Positions 1 to 5,683 of a stretch of DNA of 6,669 nucleotides are shown here, one piece after another. A program made the position numbers and the translations under genes. Source of the stretch: JAQVEM01 sp034660395 (GTDB lineage Bacteria; Actinomycetota; Humimicrobiia; Humimicrobiales; Humimicrobiaceae). Every line of letters begins with the position of its first letter. The stretch's first letter is position 1. Location of the stretch: contig JAYEJA010000168.1 of the NCBI GenBank assembly GCA_034660395.1, forward strand, positions 1 to 6,669, given 5' to 3'. The notes below the pieces were generated by a model that saw nothing but the letters and a program-made list of their open reading frames with translations, had not been told where the DNA came from and did not search any database.

Positions 1-1
1 G

Positions 2-49
2 GATTTGATATTTATAGCAGGGAAAGATTATATTGAGATAATAAAATAA
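2..49 (+). CDS. Possible 3' end of an upstream gene (partial)
   Basis: An open frame enters the window at base 2 and ends at TAA 47-49, giving a 15-residue tail that reads DLIFIAGKDYIEIIK. The hydrophobic, beta-strand-like composition would suit the C-terminus of a folded enzyme, and the frame points into the sugar genes that follow after about 50 bases. The fragment is too short to assign to a family, and other frames here are also open for short distances, so it is only a weak candidate. Confidence 0.25.
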   Translation, partial: DLIFIAGKDYIEIIK

Positions 50-98
50 TTTATGTGATAATTTTTTATGTTTTTACTTAATACATTAAGATAGGCCA

Positions 99-2009
99 AT
101 GAAAAATAAATCTGTTTTTAAAATAATAGGGCAGGTTGCATTTGATGCATTAATAATATTTTCATCGTTTGTAATATCCTTTTTTTTAAGAGGTCAGATA
201 GATACCGGGGTTTTTTCACAGTTTTCAGGTTATATGGCCTGGTATGTTGTAATTGTGATTATAGTAAAGCTTATTATGCTGGGGCTGTTCGGCACTTACA
301 GAAGGGTGTGGAAATATGCGTCTTTAAAAGATATGGTTGCTATTGTTGAAGCTGTCACGCTCGGCTCGGTAGTTCTTGCAGTTATTTTTTATATTATGAG
401 TGAACCGATATCTTTTTTTGGCATTGAAATAAATTTCTCTTTTCCATTTTTCTCCAGGGGCATAATTATTATTGACTATCTGCTGGCCCTTCTCCTTATA
501 ACCGTATCAAAGTTTTCGGACAGGTTTTTTAATGAGCTGAGGTTTGGCAGCCGGAGCACAAGAAAGAAAAGAGCGCTGATAATAGGTGCGGGCGATGCGG
601 GGGAAATGATTGTCCGCGAGATGATAAGGCAAAAAGACAGCGAGTATATGCCTGTAGGATTTCTGGATGATGACTATTCAAAAATAAAAAATAGGATACA
701 CGGGGTTAGTGTCCTTGGCTCAATATCAGGAATGGAGTCCATAGTTAAAGATTATTCTATTGATGAAGTCATAATAGCAATGCCCTCGGCATCAGGCAGC
801 GCAAGGAAAGAAGTAGCGGTAAGGGCAAGAGAGCTAGGGGTTATTTGTAAAACCCTGCCCAGTCTTTATGAGGTAATTGATGGGAAGGTATATCTCTATC
901 AGGTAAGGGATATAGAAATTGAGGATATTCTGGGCAGAGATGCAATAAATATAAAAATTCCCGAAGTTGTTTCTGAAATAAAGGATAAGGTAATGCTGGT
1001 TACGGGAGCAGGCGGCTCCATAGGTTCGGAGATATGCAGGCAGATAATAAGATTTAAACCGGAGAAAATAATACTGGCGGACCATTCGGAAAATAATCTA
1101 TTTCTGATACTTGAGGAGCTCGGAAATAAATTCGCCTTTATTTCAACGGTTCCCATAGTAATTGATATAAGAGACAAACAGGCGCTGAGAAGTGTTTTTA
1201 AAAAATACAGGCCCGACATAGTTTTTCATGCCGCCGCGTACAAGCATGTCCCTCTTATGCAGCTCAACCCCAAGGCAGCAATTATGAATAATTATCTGGG
1301 GACAAAACTGCTGGCAAAGTTTTCAATTGAATACGGGGTTAAGCGGTTTGTTATGCTCTCTACTGATAAGGCGGTTAAACCAAAGAATGTCATGGGAATA
1401 TCAAAACTGCTTTCAGAAAAATATTTGCAGTCCCTCTCAAAGGTTAAAAATACAAGGTTTGTGATTGTCAGGTTTGGCAATGTACTGGGGAGCATGGGAA
1501 GTGTGGTCCCGCTTTTCAAGAAGCAGATACAGGACGGCGGGCCGGTCAGGGTTACCCATCCCAATATGAAAAGATATTTTATGACTATACCGGAGGCGTC
1601 ACAGCTTGTTATACAGGCATGTATAATGGGAGAAGGCGGAGAAATATTTGTTCTTGATATGGGAGAACCAATAAATATACTTGACCTGGCAAAAAATATG
1701 ATAAGAATTTACGGCATGGAACCGGGGAAAGACATTGAAATAAAATATACGGGTCCCAGGGACGGGGAAAAAATGGATGAGGAGCTGGTAAGTGAAGAGG
1801 AGAAATTAGCCCCAACGGATTTCAGGCATATATATGAAGCGAAAAATAATAAAAAGAAAGGCAAATTCAGCAGGGATGAAATAGTTAATATATTATTTAA
1901 TATAGAAAAAGAAATACAGATTGATGATTATAAAAATTTGTTTAAGGAATTAAAGAAAGTAGTGCCTCATTTTGATGCAGGTAAAATGTGGACAAAGTTA
2001 TATGAATAA
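99..2009 (+). CDS. CapD/FlaA1/WbpM-type membrane-bound nucleotide-sugar 4,6-dehydratase
   Basis: This 636-residue protein has the usual length and layout of the long CapD/WbpM family, which converts UDP-HexNAc (typically UDP-GlcNAc) to a 4-keto-6-deoxy sugar for capsule, O-antigen or glycoprotein synthesis at the inner face of the membrane. About four hydrophobic segments occupy residues 7-30, 46-64, 82-100 and 119-138. A first Rossmann-like domain begins with GAGDAGEM (163-170). The SDR catalytic domain begins with TGAGGSIGSE (302-311), followed by AAYKHVPLM (379-387) and STDKAV (421-426). The usual Tyr of YxxxK is replaced by Met in MGISK (432-436), as is normal for this family. Only a weak ribosome-binding site (AGG near 91-93) precedes the ATG. 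The sugar transferase starts 15 bases after the stop, so the two are probably co-transcribed. The family is secure; the exact sugar product cannot be read from the sequence. Confidence 0.95.
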   Translation: MKNKSVFKIIGQVAFDALIIFSSFVISFFLRGQIDTGVFSQFSGYMAWYVVIVIIVKLIMLGLFGTYRRVWKYASLKDMVAIVEAVTLGSVVLAVIFYIMSEPISFFGIEINFSFPFFSRGIIIIDYLLALLLITVSKFSDRFFNELRFGSRSTRKKRALIIGAGDAGEMIVREMIRQKDSEYMPVGFLDDDYSKIKNRIHGVSVLGSISGMESIVKDYSIDEVIIAMPSASGSARKEVAVRARELGVICKTLPSLYEVIDGKVYLYQVRDIEIEDILGRDAINIKIPEVVSEIKDKVMLVTGAGGSIGSEICRQIIRFKPEKIILADHSENNLFLILEELGNKFAFISTVPIVIDIRDKQALRSVFKKYRPDIVFHAAAYKHVPLMQLNPKAAIMNNYLGTKLLAKFSIEYGVKRFVMLSTDKAVKPKNVMGISKLLSEKYLQSLSKVKNTRFVIVRFGNVLGSMGSVVPLFKKQIQDGGPVRVTHPNMKRYFMTIPEASQLVIQACIMGEGGEIFVLDMGEPINILDLAKNMIRIYGMEPGKDIEIKYTGPRDGEKMDEELVSEEEKLAPTDFRHIYEAKNNKKKGKFSRDEIVNILFNIEKEIQIDDYKNLFKELKKVVPHFDAGKMWTKLYE

Positions 2010-2024
2010 CAGAGTTAGCTTTTT

Positions 2025-2606
2025 ATGCGCCTTATATCTTATAGAATCATAAAAAAAATTTCGGATATGCTGCTGTCAATTATTCTAATTATCCTTTTTG
2101 TTCCCTTCTGGATTGTTATTCCACTTATTATTAAAATTGATTCCCCGGGAAATGTGTTATTTAAACAGAAAAGGGTGGGAATAAACAGCGAGTATTTTTA
2201 TATTTTTAAATTCAGGACCATGAAGGAAGAAACTCCCGATATACCAACGGATGAGTTTAACAATCAGGACCATCTCTATACCAGGTCAGGTAAAATTTTA
2301 AGAAGGTGGAGCATTGATGAATTCCCACAGCTTATAAATATATTAAGGGGGGAGATGAGCTTTGTGGGGCCGAGGCCGGCGCTGTATAACCAGGATTTCC
2401 TTATAAAACTGAGGAAGGAAAGAGGGGTGGACAGGGTAAAGCCGGGTGTTACAGGGCTTGCACAGATAAACGGAAGGGATGACCTCTCAATTCCTGATAA
2501 GGTTACCTATGACCATCTTTATGTAAAAGATGCTTCCTTATGGCTGGATATGAAGATATTCCTGATAACGGTTAAGGCTGCAGTTACGGGAAAGGGAGCG
2601 CGATAG
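2025..2606 (+). CDS. Initiating sugar-phosphate transferase (bacterial sugar transferase, PglC-like small form)
   Basis: This 193-residue protein matches the short, single-membrane-segment form of the polyprenyl-phosphate hexose-1-phosphate transferases. These enzymes move a sugar phosphate from a UDP-sugar to undecaprenyl phosphate and so start a surface glycan. One hydrophobic segment spans roughly residues 13-37. It is followed by KQKRVG (47-52), FKFRTM (61-66), the Asp-Glu catalytic pair in SIDEFPQ (D98, E99), VGPRPAL (114-120) and the PGVTGLAQINGR block (140-151). All hallmark motifs are present and in order. There is no strong Shine-Dalgarno sequence, and with only 15 bases after the dehydratase stop, translation probably depends on coupling. 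The likely donor is the keto- or deoxy-sugar made by the upstream enzyme or a further modified form. The substrate is inferred. Confidence 0.95.
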   Translation: MRLISYRIIKKISDMLLSIILIILFVPFWIVIPLIIKIDSPGNVLFKQKRVGINSEYFYIFKFRTMKEETPDIPTDEFNNQDHLYTRSGKILRRWSIDEFPQLINILRGEMSFVGPRPALYNQDFLIKLRKERGVDRVKPGVTGLAQINGRDDLSIPDKVTYDHLYVKDASLWLDMKIFLITVKAAVTGKGAR

Positions 2607-2642
2607 GCCGCAGTTTATTAAGTTATTTTTTAATTCAGGAGC

Positions 2643-3524
2643 TTACTCCAATTCTTTTATCAGTTTTTCTATACCTTCTTCAAATCCTATCGGGGAGAAG
2701 TCAAAATCATTTGAAGCCTTCCGGTATGAATATATCTTATCAATTCCCGTTCTGTCTATCTGGGCGGGAGTAAGAGCCGGACTTTTGGAGATTCCAGCAT
2801 AAATGGAGATTAAGAATTTACCCGGTACGGGGGGCACCCTTATCGATTTAAACTGTTTGTTTAATTTGTTCCTTACGATTTCCAGCATATCGTTATATTT
2901 TAGCGGCTCTTTACCGGCTATATTATAAATCTGCCTGAAGGTTTTCCTGTTATCTATGGCGGAAACAACTGCAGCGGCAACATCTTCGATATATACCGGC
3001 TGTATTAAATTATTGCCGCTCCCGAAAGTTATAAAAAATCCCCTCTTTTTAATGAAGTTAATCATCCTTGAAAAGTTGGTGTCATCTTTAGAGCCGTAAA
3101 TCATTGAAGGCCTTAAGATGGTGTAATCAAGCCCGGAATTTTTTATGAGGTTCTCGGATGCTATTTTCTTGGTTTTTACCTTGCTCTCAAGAGGAACCAG
3201 TACTGTTGTGGAACTTATAAAGATAACCCGTTTCAGGCCGGCTCTTAAAGCTGCATTGATGAAATTTTTTAAGAGGCCTGTATATTCGAGGTCAACCATA
3301 TAAACTGCAATTTCCGCCTTTTTTAAAGGAGTGATTATGGAATCAGGACTCTGGAGTGTTCCAGTGACGAATCCAAACTTCCCCCCAATTTTATTTGCTG
3401 CTTCTTCAAGTTTTGAAGTATCGCTTGATGTTCTTAGAAGGCATCTGGCTTTAAAGCCCTTTTTTAATAGTTTTTCAAGCACGGGTTTGCCCAAAAAACC
3501 TGTAGCTCCGATGATTATTACCAT
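2643..3524 (-). CDS. Atypical SDR, NAD(P)-binding epimerase/reductase-like protein
   Basis: The 293-residue product begins directly with a Rossmann fold, MVIIIGATGFLGKP, with the GxxGxxG nucleotide-binding loop at residues 6-12. R31 at the end of the second strand hints at NADP preference. Later landmarks of the extended/atypical SDR superfamily are FISSTTV (102-108), ILRPSMIYGS (136-145), QPVYIEDVA (175-183) and YNIAG (200-204). The classical YxxxK catalytic pair is not evident: around residues 114-122 the expected Tyr is missing, although several Lys remain. It may therefore be a non-catalytic or NDUFA9/NmrA-like member rather than a standard sugar epimerase. The start is supported by AGGAG (complement of 3531-3535) six bases before ATG. 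It converges with the sugar transferase, whose stop lies 36 bases away. A role in the neighbouring polysaccharide pathway is plausible but rests only on position. Confidence 0.88.
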   Translation of the reverse strand: MVIIIGATGFLGKPVLEKLLKKGFKARCLLRTSSDTSKLEEAANKIGGKFGFVTGTLQSPDSIITPLKKAEIAVYMVDLEYTGLLKNFINAALRAGLKRVIFISSTTVLVPLESKVKTKKIASENLIKNSGLDYTILRPSMIYGSKDDTNFSRMINFIKKRGFFITFGSGNNLIQPVYIEDVAAAVVSAIDNRKTFRQIYNIAGKEPLKYNDMLEIVRNKLNKQFKSIRVPPVPGKFLISIYAGISKSPALTPAQIDRTGIDKIYSYRKASNDFDFSPIGFEEGIEKLIKELE

Positions 3525-3530
3525 TTATTA

Positions 3531-3535
3531 CTCCT
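3531..3535 (-). promoter_or_regulatory. Ribosome-binding site of the SDR gene
   Basis: The minus strand reads AGGAG here, six bases before the ATG at 3524. This supports the chosen start, which also places the Rossmann motif right at the N-terminus. Confidence 0.75.
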
Positions 3536-3606
3536 GCAGCCGTTAAGAATTATTAAATTTATTTACTTATATTTTTTGCCACTTTAAAAAGTTTCGGAAT
3601 TATCCC

Positions 3607-3635
3607 TTGACATACTGTTAAATAATTAGTATAAT
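3607..3635 (+). promoter_or_regulatory. Perfect sigma-70 consensus promoter of the transposase
   Basis: TTGACA (3607-3612) and TATAAT (3630-3635) are both exact consensus hexamers and are separated by the optimal 17 bases. Transcription should start near 3642, about 29 bases before the transposase ATG. Its start point falls inside the hairpin at 3634-3668, so the element's own transcript contains only part of that structure. Confidence 0.85.
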
Positions 3636-3668
3636 ACTCTTATAATATAAACAATATTATAGGAGTAT
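3634..3668 (+). promoter_or_regulatory. Hairpin that hides the transposase ribosome-binding site in read-through RNA
   Basis: Arms 3634-3648 and 3654-3668 pair at 14 of 15 positions, and the remaining pair (T3640 with G3662) is a G-U wobble in RNA. The loop is AAACA (3649-3653). The right arm contains the transposase Shine-Dalgarno sequence AGGAG (3661-3665). RNA entering from upstream can form the whole stem and mask the site. RNA begun at the internal promoter, near 3642, lacks the part of the left arm that pairs with AGGAG. This is the arrangement known from IS10 and IS50; its function here is inferred. Confidence 0.7.
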
Positions 3669-3670
3669 AA

Positions 3671-4579
3671 ATGAATTATAAAGAATTTATGAAAAAATTC
3701 CCAGATGAAAAGACAATAATAGACTATTTTATAAAGATTAGATACCCGGAAGGCATAAGATGTCCTTACTGCAAGAACGAGAAGGTATATCAGAAGAAAG
3801 ATAGACTAAAGGTATTTGATTGTAATTTCTGTGGTAGGAGTTTTTCAATATTTAAAGATACTATATTTGAGAAAACTACTACTGACTTACAGAAATGGTT
3901 TTTTGCAATTCATTTAGTACTCAATGCTAAAAAGGGCATATCTGCTAAACAACTTCAGCGTGAAATAAGGGTAACCTATAAGACAGCATGGAGAATGTTA
4001 AAACAGATAAGAAAAGCTATGGAAGATAAAAACCATGAAGGATTTTATGAAACCATAGTTGAAATTGACGAAACATATGTTGGTGGAAAGCCAGGAAAAT
4101 CTAATAAAAGAGATGATGATATTAAGGGAGGTGGATTAAAAAGAGGTAGAGGAACAAAGAAAACTCCGATAATCGCAGTAGTGGATAGGGAAGCAAAGAA
4201 GATATTTGCTAAAGTTGCTCTTTCAAATAAAAAAGGCCAAAAGCTTACGGGTAGGCAGTTATTAGATATAATAAACCAGGTTTGCAAGGGTAAGAATATT
4301 ACTGTAATATCTGATGAATTTACAGGATATAATAAACTGAAAGGCACGGATTATATTCATTTAAGAATAGATCACACCAAGATGTTTGTTGACGGTGATA
4401 TTCATACCAATACAATCGAAAGTTTTTGGGCTATAGCTAAAAGGGCTTTTTATGGTACATATCATAGGATATCCAAGAAATATATGCAGGAATATATAAA
4501 CGAAATAAGTTTCCGATATAATCATAGGAATATAACTGAGAGTTTTGATTTGTTGCTTGAAAATGCAGTAATAGTTTGA
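3671..4579 (+). CDS. IS1595/ISXO2-like family transposase
   Basis: The 302-residue product has the standard architecture of the family. It begins with an N-terminal region that includes a zinc ribbon, CPYC at 31-34 and CNFC at 51-54, followed by the conserved stretch ending in KTAWRMLKQIR (104-114). The ISXO2-like DDE catalytic domain then supplies an Asp in EIDETYVGGK (D133), an Asp in ISDEFTGY (D215), and the NTIESFWAIAKR block (247-258) carrying E250 and K257. The C-terminal RYNHRN is also typical. The gene is full length, with all visible catalytic residues kept, so it is probably active or recently active. It has its own consensus promoter and AGGAG five bases before ATG. It sits between the sugar locus and a tRNA gene and reads opposite to the tRNA. 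Terminal inverted repeats were not recognised, so the exact limits of the insertion sequence are unknown. Confidence 0.95.
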   Translation: MNYKEFMKKFPDEKTIIDYFIKIRYPEGIRCPYCKNEKVYQKKDRLKVFDCNFCGRSFSIFKDTIFEKTTTDLQKWFFAIHLVLNAKKGISAKQLQREIRVTYKTAWRMLKQIRKAMEDKNHEGFYETIVEIDETYVGGKPGKSNKRDDDIKGGGLKRGRGTKKTPIIAVVDREAKKIFAKVALSNKKGQKLTGRQLLDIINQVCKGKNITVISDEFTGYNKLKGTDYIHLRIDHTKMFVDGDIHTNTIESFWAIAKRAFYGTYHRISKKYMQEYINEISFRYNHRNITESFDLLLENAVIV

Positions 4580-4666
4580 TGATTAAGATATGTTTGACAA
4601 ACATTATTAAATGTTATTAAATATGCAATAGAAAATAGTTAGCGTTCCAAACGAATGACGAATTTG
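4580..4666. other. Transposase 3' flank, presumed right end of the insertion sequence
   Basis: This AT-rich stretch lies between the transposase stop and the tRNA terminator. It contains a small inverted repeat (4600-4605 with 4610-4615, loop ATTA) and a TTGACA at 4594-4599 with only a poor -10 element 17 bases on. A 10-base AT-rich word shared with 3549-3558 occurs at 4603-4612, but it is too simple in sequence to call a target duplication. The word AGCGTTCCAAAC (4641-4652) repeats the tRNA anticodon arm. Confidence 0.4.
4641..4652. repeat. 12-bp direct repeat of the tRNA anticodon arm, copy 1
   Basis: AGCGTTCCAAAC here is identical to 4751-4762, which forms the anticodon loop and part of its stem in the tRNA gene. 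The two copies start exactly 110 bases apart. Sequence on either side does not match the tRNA, so this is not a longer tRNA fragment. Confidence 0.6.
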
Positions 4667-4698
4667 CAAAAACGACTTCTTAAACGGAGTCGTTTTTG
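4667..4698 (-). terminator. Intrinsic terminator of the tRNA gene
   Basis: Arms 4667-4677 and 4688-4698 are perfectly complementary over 11 bp and enclose a 10-base loop. Because the arms begin with a run of A and end with a run of T, the structure supplies a T-rich 3' side on either strand. It starts five bases beyond the CCA end of the minus-strand tRNA, so its main use is probably to end that transcript. It may also stop plus-strand RNA leaving the insertion sequence. Confidence 0.8.
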
Positions 4699-4703
4699 TT
4701 ATG

Positions 4704-4792
4704 TGGTGCCCCCGACCGGACTTGAACCGGCACGAGGACGAATCCTCAACAGCGTTCCAAACTATCGCGTCTGCTAATTCCGCCACGGGGGC
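4704..4792 (-). tRNA. Class II tRNA with tRNA-Leu body and GGA (Ser) anticodon
   Basis: The 89-base gene folds into a complete class II cloverleaf and encodes its CCA end. The acceptor stem is 7 bp, GCCCCCG with CGGGGGC. The D arm has a 3-bp stem (GCG/CGC), the T arm is GCCGG-TTCAAGT-CCGGT, and the long variable arm is GAGGA-TTCG-TCCTC. Discriminator A73, the GCGGAATT...AGACGC D arm and a variable arm framed by TG and CGT are all leucine-type. The 7-base anticodon loop TTGGAAC nevertheless gives anticodon GGA (4758-4756), which reads serine UCC/UCU. The anticodon stem ATAGT/GCTGT holds two G-U pairs, and the normally invariant G18 appears to be A. A possible -10 element TATAAG (complement of 4801-4806) lies eight bases upstream, with no clear -35. 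Its amino-acid identity is uncertain, and it could be a chimera or a decaying gene. Confidence 0.85.
4751..4762. repeat. 12-bp direct repeat, copy 2, inside the tRNA anticodon arm
   Basis: This word covers the anticodon loop and parts of both anticodon-stem strands of the tRNA gene. It recurs unchanged at 4641-4652, beyond the tRNA terminator. Confidence 0.6.
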
Positions 4793-4837
4793 AAGGTTAT
4801 CTTATAATAAATCAAACCAATTTAGAATAGTTCATAT

Positions 4838-4862
4838 AGATGCTATTTCCTTAATAGCTTCT
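4838..4862. repeat. Short inverted repeat upstream of the 39-aa ORF
   Basis: Arms 4838-4847 and 4853-4862 pair at nine of ten positions around a 5-base loop. It lies between the tRNA promoter region and the next small ORF. It could be a weak terminator or a leader hairpin, and nothing in the sequence decides between these. Confidence 0.35.
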
Positions 4863-4888
4863 TCGGTGGGATTAAATTAAGGAGAATC

Positions 4889-5008
4889 ATGAGTACCTTT
4901 AAGAAGTTTTTACTTCTATCATTAAATAGATTTAAACCAGTAACAAAATCTAATAAATTAGCATTTAAGCTCTACGAATTACAATATAAAAGAAATAAAA
5001 GTTGTTAG
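4889..5008 (+). CDS. Small basic ORF, 39 residues, unknown function
   Basis: ATG at 4889 follows AAGGAG (4879-4884) by four bases and opens a 39-residue frame ending at TAG 5006-5008. The product is basic (11 Lys/Arg) and probably helical, with a short hydrophobic patch KFLLLSL near residues 6-12. It has no recognisable domain. It could be the truncated start of a longer gene, a small DNA- or membrane-associated peptide, or chance. The good ribosome-binding site is the main support. Its stop overlaps that of the minus-strand 63-residue gene by four bases. Confidence 0.4.
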   Translation: MSTFKKFLLLSLNRFKPVTKSNKLAFKLYELQYKRNKSC

Positions 5009-5196
5009 GAATTAGATTTACTTTTCAATGCTTCTACTTCTTTATTTAGGATTAGAAGTAATTTTTCAGTCGCTGAGGTTATTTTATCAATATAGGATGC
5101 TAAGAATTTAGTTTCATTATAATTTTTATTATTTACGGCTTTCTTGACAATCTCAAATAATTCATCAAATTCCCTAGTGATAATTTTCTTGTCCAT
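5005..5196 (-). CDS. Small helical protein, 63 residues, unknown function
   Basis: The start is well supported by AAAGGA (complement of 5202-5207), five bases before ATG. The product begins MDKKIITREFDELFEIVKKAV and is rich in Lys, Glu, Leu and Ile spaced as in amphipathic helices. A likely helical hairpin covers residues 6-25 and 28-58, with the second half (TEKLLLILNKEVEALK) resembling a short coiled coil. There is no signal peptide or membrane segment, so it is probably cytoplasmic and may act as an oligomer or adaptor. I do not recognise the family. Its neighbours are other tiny genes of mobile-island type. It converges on and overlaps the 39-residue ORF by four bases. Confidence 0.65.
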   Translation of the reverse strand: MDKKIITREFDELFEIVKKAVNNKNYNETKFLASYIDKITSATEKLLLILNKEVEALKSKSNS

Positions 5197-5237
5197 GATA
5201 ATCCTTTCATTAATGCATTATCTTTTCTTAAAACATA

Positions 5238-5483
5238 TTGGATAACCAAATATGTAAAGTCTGCGGTGAAACAGACTATTTTAACTTTGATATAACAGAC
5301 GACATATGGGAACAAGTAGCGGGTGAACAATTTAAAAATCATGTTATCTGTTTACCATGTTTTGATAAATTGGCTACTAAGAAAAATATCAAATATGTAA
5401 AACACATGAGTGGGGAGTTCTATTTTGTTGGTGAAACAGGCACCCTAATATTTGAAATAAAAAAAGGATTGATAAATAATTAA
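5238..5483 (+). CDS. Small zinc-ribbon-like protein with two CxxC knuckles (phage/island type)
   Basis: The 81-residue product has CKVC at 6-9 and CLPC at 38-41, a spacing suited to a four-Cys zinc ribbon. Between them lies the conserved-looking stretch DITDDIWEQVAGEQFKNHVI. The C-terminal half (YFVGETGTLIFEIK) looks like beta strands. Small proteins with this layout are common on phages and genomic islands, but their biochemical role is not established. The start must be the TTG at 5238: an in-frame TAA lies at 5229-5231 and the first Cys follows within six residues. No Shine-Dalgarno sequence precedes it, which is unusual beside neighbours that have good ones. Its TAA stop overlaps the stop of the opposing Cys-rich gene by four bases (5480-5483). 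Confidence 0.7.
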   Translation: MDNQICKVCGETDYFNFDITDDIWEQVAGEQFKNHVICLPCFDKLATKKNIKYVKHMSGEFYFVGETGTLIFEIKKGLINN

Positions 5484-5649
5484 TTTGTTCTACAGTCGTT
5501 ATTATCTTCCTTTCCCTTACATTGGTTGCATAAATCGTATTCTGGCCTTGTATACCTCTCTTCATAGTCGGATGTTGGCCAAGCGCTACAATTTGTGCAA
5601 AAATGCCAAGTATCTGTACCTGTTTTTTTCTGCGATATGTTTTTGTCAT
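5480..5649 (-). CDS. Cys-rich small protein, reading frame broken at an A7 run (frameshifted)
   Basis: ATG at 5649 has a strong ribosome-binding site (GGGAGG, complement of 5659-5664, nine bases upstream) and a promoter. The start reads MTKTYRRKK, then meets seven A (complement of 5623-5629). Staying in frame gives a featureless 86-residue product ending at 5389. Stepping back one base instead gives TGTDTWHFCTNCSAW, then PTSDYEERYTRPEYDLCNQC, and ends at TAA 5482-5480. The joined product is 56 residues, with CxxC at 18-21 and 41-44 and a further Cys at 53. That sequence resembles a family of short zinc-ribbon-like proteins I associate with phages and islands. The run offers the heptamer A AAA AAA in the right phase for -1 slippage. 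Programmed shifting, transcriptional slippage, an indel mutation or a sequencing error are all possible. The plus-strand frame over this stretch appears to be a shadow. Confidence 0.65.
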
Positions 5650-5683
5650 GTTAAAACACCTCCCAATAATGTATATTAGGAAA

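Noticed and set aside
834..1815. Several minus-strand open frames inside the dehydratase gene
   Set aside because: They lie wholly within a well-supported 636-residue gene, lack domains and ribosome-binding sites, and are best explained as shadows.
3331..3546. Plus-strand open frame of 71 codons over the start of the SDR gene
   Set aside because: It is antisense to a strongly supported coding sequence and has no recognisable domain.
4045..4347. Minus-strand open frame of 100 codons inside the transposase
   Set aside because: It is antisense to conserved catalytic sequence, and its composition is that of a reverse complement.
3549..4612. A 10-base word repeated on both sides of the transposase as a target-site duplication
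   Set aside because: ATTATTAAAT is very low in complexity in AT-rich DNA, and no inverted repeats adjoin it.
4594..4622. Outward-facing promoter at the right end of the insertion sequence
   Set aside because: TTGACA is perfect, but the -10 17 bases on is TTAAAT, lacking the important second-position A, and no plus-strand gene follows before the terminator.
5133..5342. Minus-strand open frame of 69 codons
   Set aside because: It straddles two better-supported genes in a different frame and has no ribosome-binding site.
5485..5679. Plus-strand open frame of 64 codons
   Set aside because: It overlaps the promoter, ribosome-binding site and coding sequence of the minus-strand Cys-rich gene, whose corrected translation is far more protein-like.
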